Source of the DNA: Taeniopygia guttata
Lineage: Eukaryota; Chordata; Aves; Passeriformes; Estrildidae
DNA length: 64,000 bases
NCBI RefSeq assembly: GCF_048771995.1
Contig: NC_133063.1
Location: 71,784,014 to 71,848,013, forward strand
Direction: 5' to 3'
Shown here one piece after another: positions 62,280 through 64,000 of this stretch (position 1 is its first letter; the number at the start of each line of letters is the position of its first letter). The position numbers and the translations under genes were made by a program. The notes below the pieces were generated by a model, which saw only the letters and a program-made list of their open reading frames with translations, made no database searches and was not told the DNA's origin.

Positions 62280-62462
62280 AAATGCCACTCCTCCCCACAA
62301 AAAAAACTCACAAAAAAACCCCCAGAAACCAAAACCCCAACAAACTGAAAACCAACCAACCAACCAACAGAAAAACAAAACCCAAACAAAAACCCCAGAA
62401 AACAAACAACCCAACATCCCCAAACAAGCAAACAAAAAGTCCCACCAAACAAATCAAAGCAA
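62280..62462. repeat. A/C-only low-complexity tract
   Basis: About 180 bp of AAAC/ACCAACC/CCAAAC words with few G or T, including (CCAA)n at 62352-62367. On the minus strand it gives glycine/phenylalanine-rich pseudo-ORFs (62174-62452 and others) that are artefacts. Confidence 0.85.
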
Positions 62463-64000
62463 AATCCTTGCTTCTAGATATGATCCTGTAGAAAAACATG
62501 GGAGAAATTAGAATTAATGCTATTATTACACAACTATGAGATCCATGAAGGGAATCCATACAGTAAGATCTGAATATGAAATTACACTTTTGGAGACATA
62601 TTATAAATATGACTCAATGTTAACAGAGTGATAAAGCCTTTAAGACAGAAAGGTTATTTCTTTATTACATATGGACTTAAGTTTACTTCTTTTAATATCT
62701 AGCGTGTATTATCTGAAATCTGTTTCTAAAATAAGCAAGGAAGCAAACAAAAACACACAGTCAGTTTAACTAAAATGTGTACATGCAGTTTTGCCCAGTA
62801 GCAGTTTAAAAAGAAAAAGGCAATGTATTTTTTGCAGTCATTACTCTGATGGGGAGAGCAAGAGCCCCGAGGTCTTGCAGGAATCTATTGTTTGCACTAT
62901 GTATCTGTGCAGCACAACTGCCAAATCATTAAACCACCTTCAAACAGAAGCCCTAGCTGAGACAGGTGTTAGCACAGTGGGTACTGAGGAGGATAGAAGT
63001 GGTGTTGGATGCTGGTAAAAGACAAATATTTTACAACTCAAATTATGAGTGGACTACTACAGATCTTGCTACAGCTGAGCAGGGTTGATGCCAGCCATTG
63101 ATTTAATGTTTGCACACACCAACCCTCACTAATTCAAAGAGACAAGGTCATTTTAATTCTCTTTGTCTTTTTTTTTTTTTTTTTATTAAAACAGCAATTG
63201 CTCTCAGGAAAAAATGTTAAGTATTGTGTTTATATTTTAGCTTATCTGCCACAATTAAAGACAGATTTCCTGGTAGGACAGGTGTTACACAAGAGTCCTT
63301 TGACTTGCAAAGGCTTTGATATAATCACAAAATTGTTTAAATGAGGATTTGTCCAATACACTGTAAAAAAATATTATTTTATTAATTCAATTTCCAAAAA
63401 ATAAGAGGTTAACAATACTGACAGATTTCAGGTTTTACCATGCCACTGTGGTTTTTTTGCGTGTGGGTTTAACAGAGATTTGATCTAATCCTAAAAACTT
63501 TCACCTTTTTGAGGAAATTTGTGCCCCTGTAGGGTAATAGGTAAAGGCGTATGTCATGAAGTGTTAGAGAGAAGAAAATATATTTTCCATGAAAATATAA
63601 CAACCCTTGCCTCTATAGAATTGTGAAAAGAACCCATCAGCCTAATTCAGGAATTTACATATTTTGGGTGTCAACAGAACACAGTCATAAGGGTGTTTCT
63701 GCTAAATATTTTCTTTATCTGTATATAGAAACCATGTCTCTGTAGAAAAGGATCTGAACAATTTTTGTAGGATCTTATTTTATTATTCAAGTGGGAAAAT
63801 AGAAATTTTGTATGTTGAGCTTGACAGATCATAATACACAGACTGCTTCTGATAAATTAAGGAAGGCCAGAAACAGTAGTTAACATGACAAGTGAAATTA
63901 ATGTTGCATGTACAGAAGCTTAAGTTTTAAAGAGGTATCTCAGAAGTGGAGTTCACAAAGACATTTGAGAAAATAATCTGTTAAAATAATCTGATTTAAA
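62463..64000. other. Unique AT-rich sequence to window end
   Basis: Contains a T-run at 63169-63184. No gene or transposon recognised. Confidence 0.4.

Noticed and set aside
62174..62559. Cluster of Gly/Phe-rich minus-strand ORFs
   Set aside because: Produced by the A/C-only low-complexity tract; frames overlap and have no independent support.

Overview
The window looks like non-coding DNA from a bird, most likely a songbird. The evidence is the repeat content. There are about ten fragments of the chicken-repeat-1 (CR1) LINE, several ending in the typical TGATTCTATGATT-like tails, plus several endogenous-retrovirus LTRs of types I associate with passerine genomes. The sequence is AT-rich and no open reading frame reads as a conserved host protein. 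I support no host protein-coding exon, tRNA, rRNA, CRISPR or bacterial-type feature. The stretch is best read as intergenic or deep-intronic. Family names come from pattern recognition, not from a database search.

Layout. 1-596: partial LTR on the minus strand, cut by the window edge. 1325-2430, 4019-4350 and 5769-5950: plus-strand CR1 pieces. The last is followed by about 290 bp that recur after another CR1 at 31100. 6284-16176: mostly unique AT-rich DNA with microsatellites and two clean palindromes near 10.2 kb. 16177-16520: CR1 3' end followed by an A/C-only tract. 20850-21745: GC- and CpG-rich sequence read as a solo LTR. 25166-26991: 1.8-kb LTR-derived element on the minus strand. A second LTR (26996-27481) has landed inside its right target-site duplication.

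29319-31100: two CR1 copies head to tail. 33586-33892: minus-strand CR1. 33.9-48.7 kb: a long interval almost free of recognisable transposons. It holds a perfect 26-bp-arm hairpin at 44033-44090 and possible conserved non-coding sequence near 35.6-36.0 kb. 48680-49367: minus-strand CR1 abutting a plus-strand LTR (49368-51026) of the same family as the one at position 1. That LTR is split by a nested LTR (49424-49990) with a perfect 5-bp target duplication. 52.7-53.8 kb: unexplained GC-richer block. 55440-56490: CR1. 57041-57658: minus-strand solo LTR. 58001-59128: CR1 split by another LTR-like insert (58121-58866). The rest is unique or low complexity.

No gene system operates here. The information is mainly historical: nested retrotransposon insertions whose order can be read from target-site duplications, one shared non-CR1 segment attached to two CR1 tails, and one unusually perfect hairpin in otherwise transposon-poor DNA.
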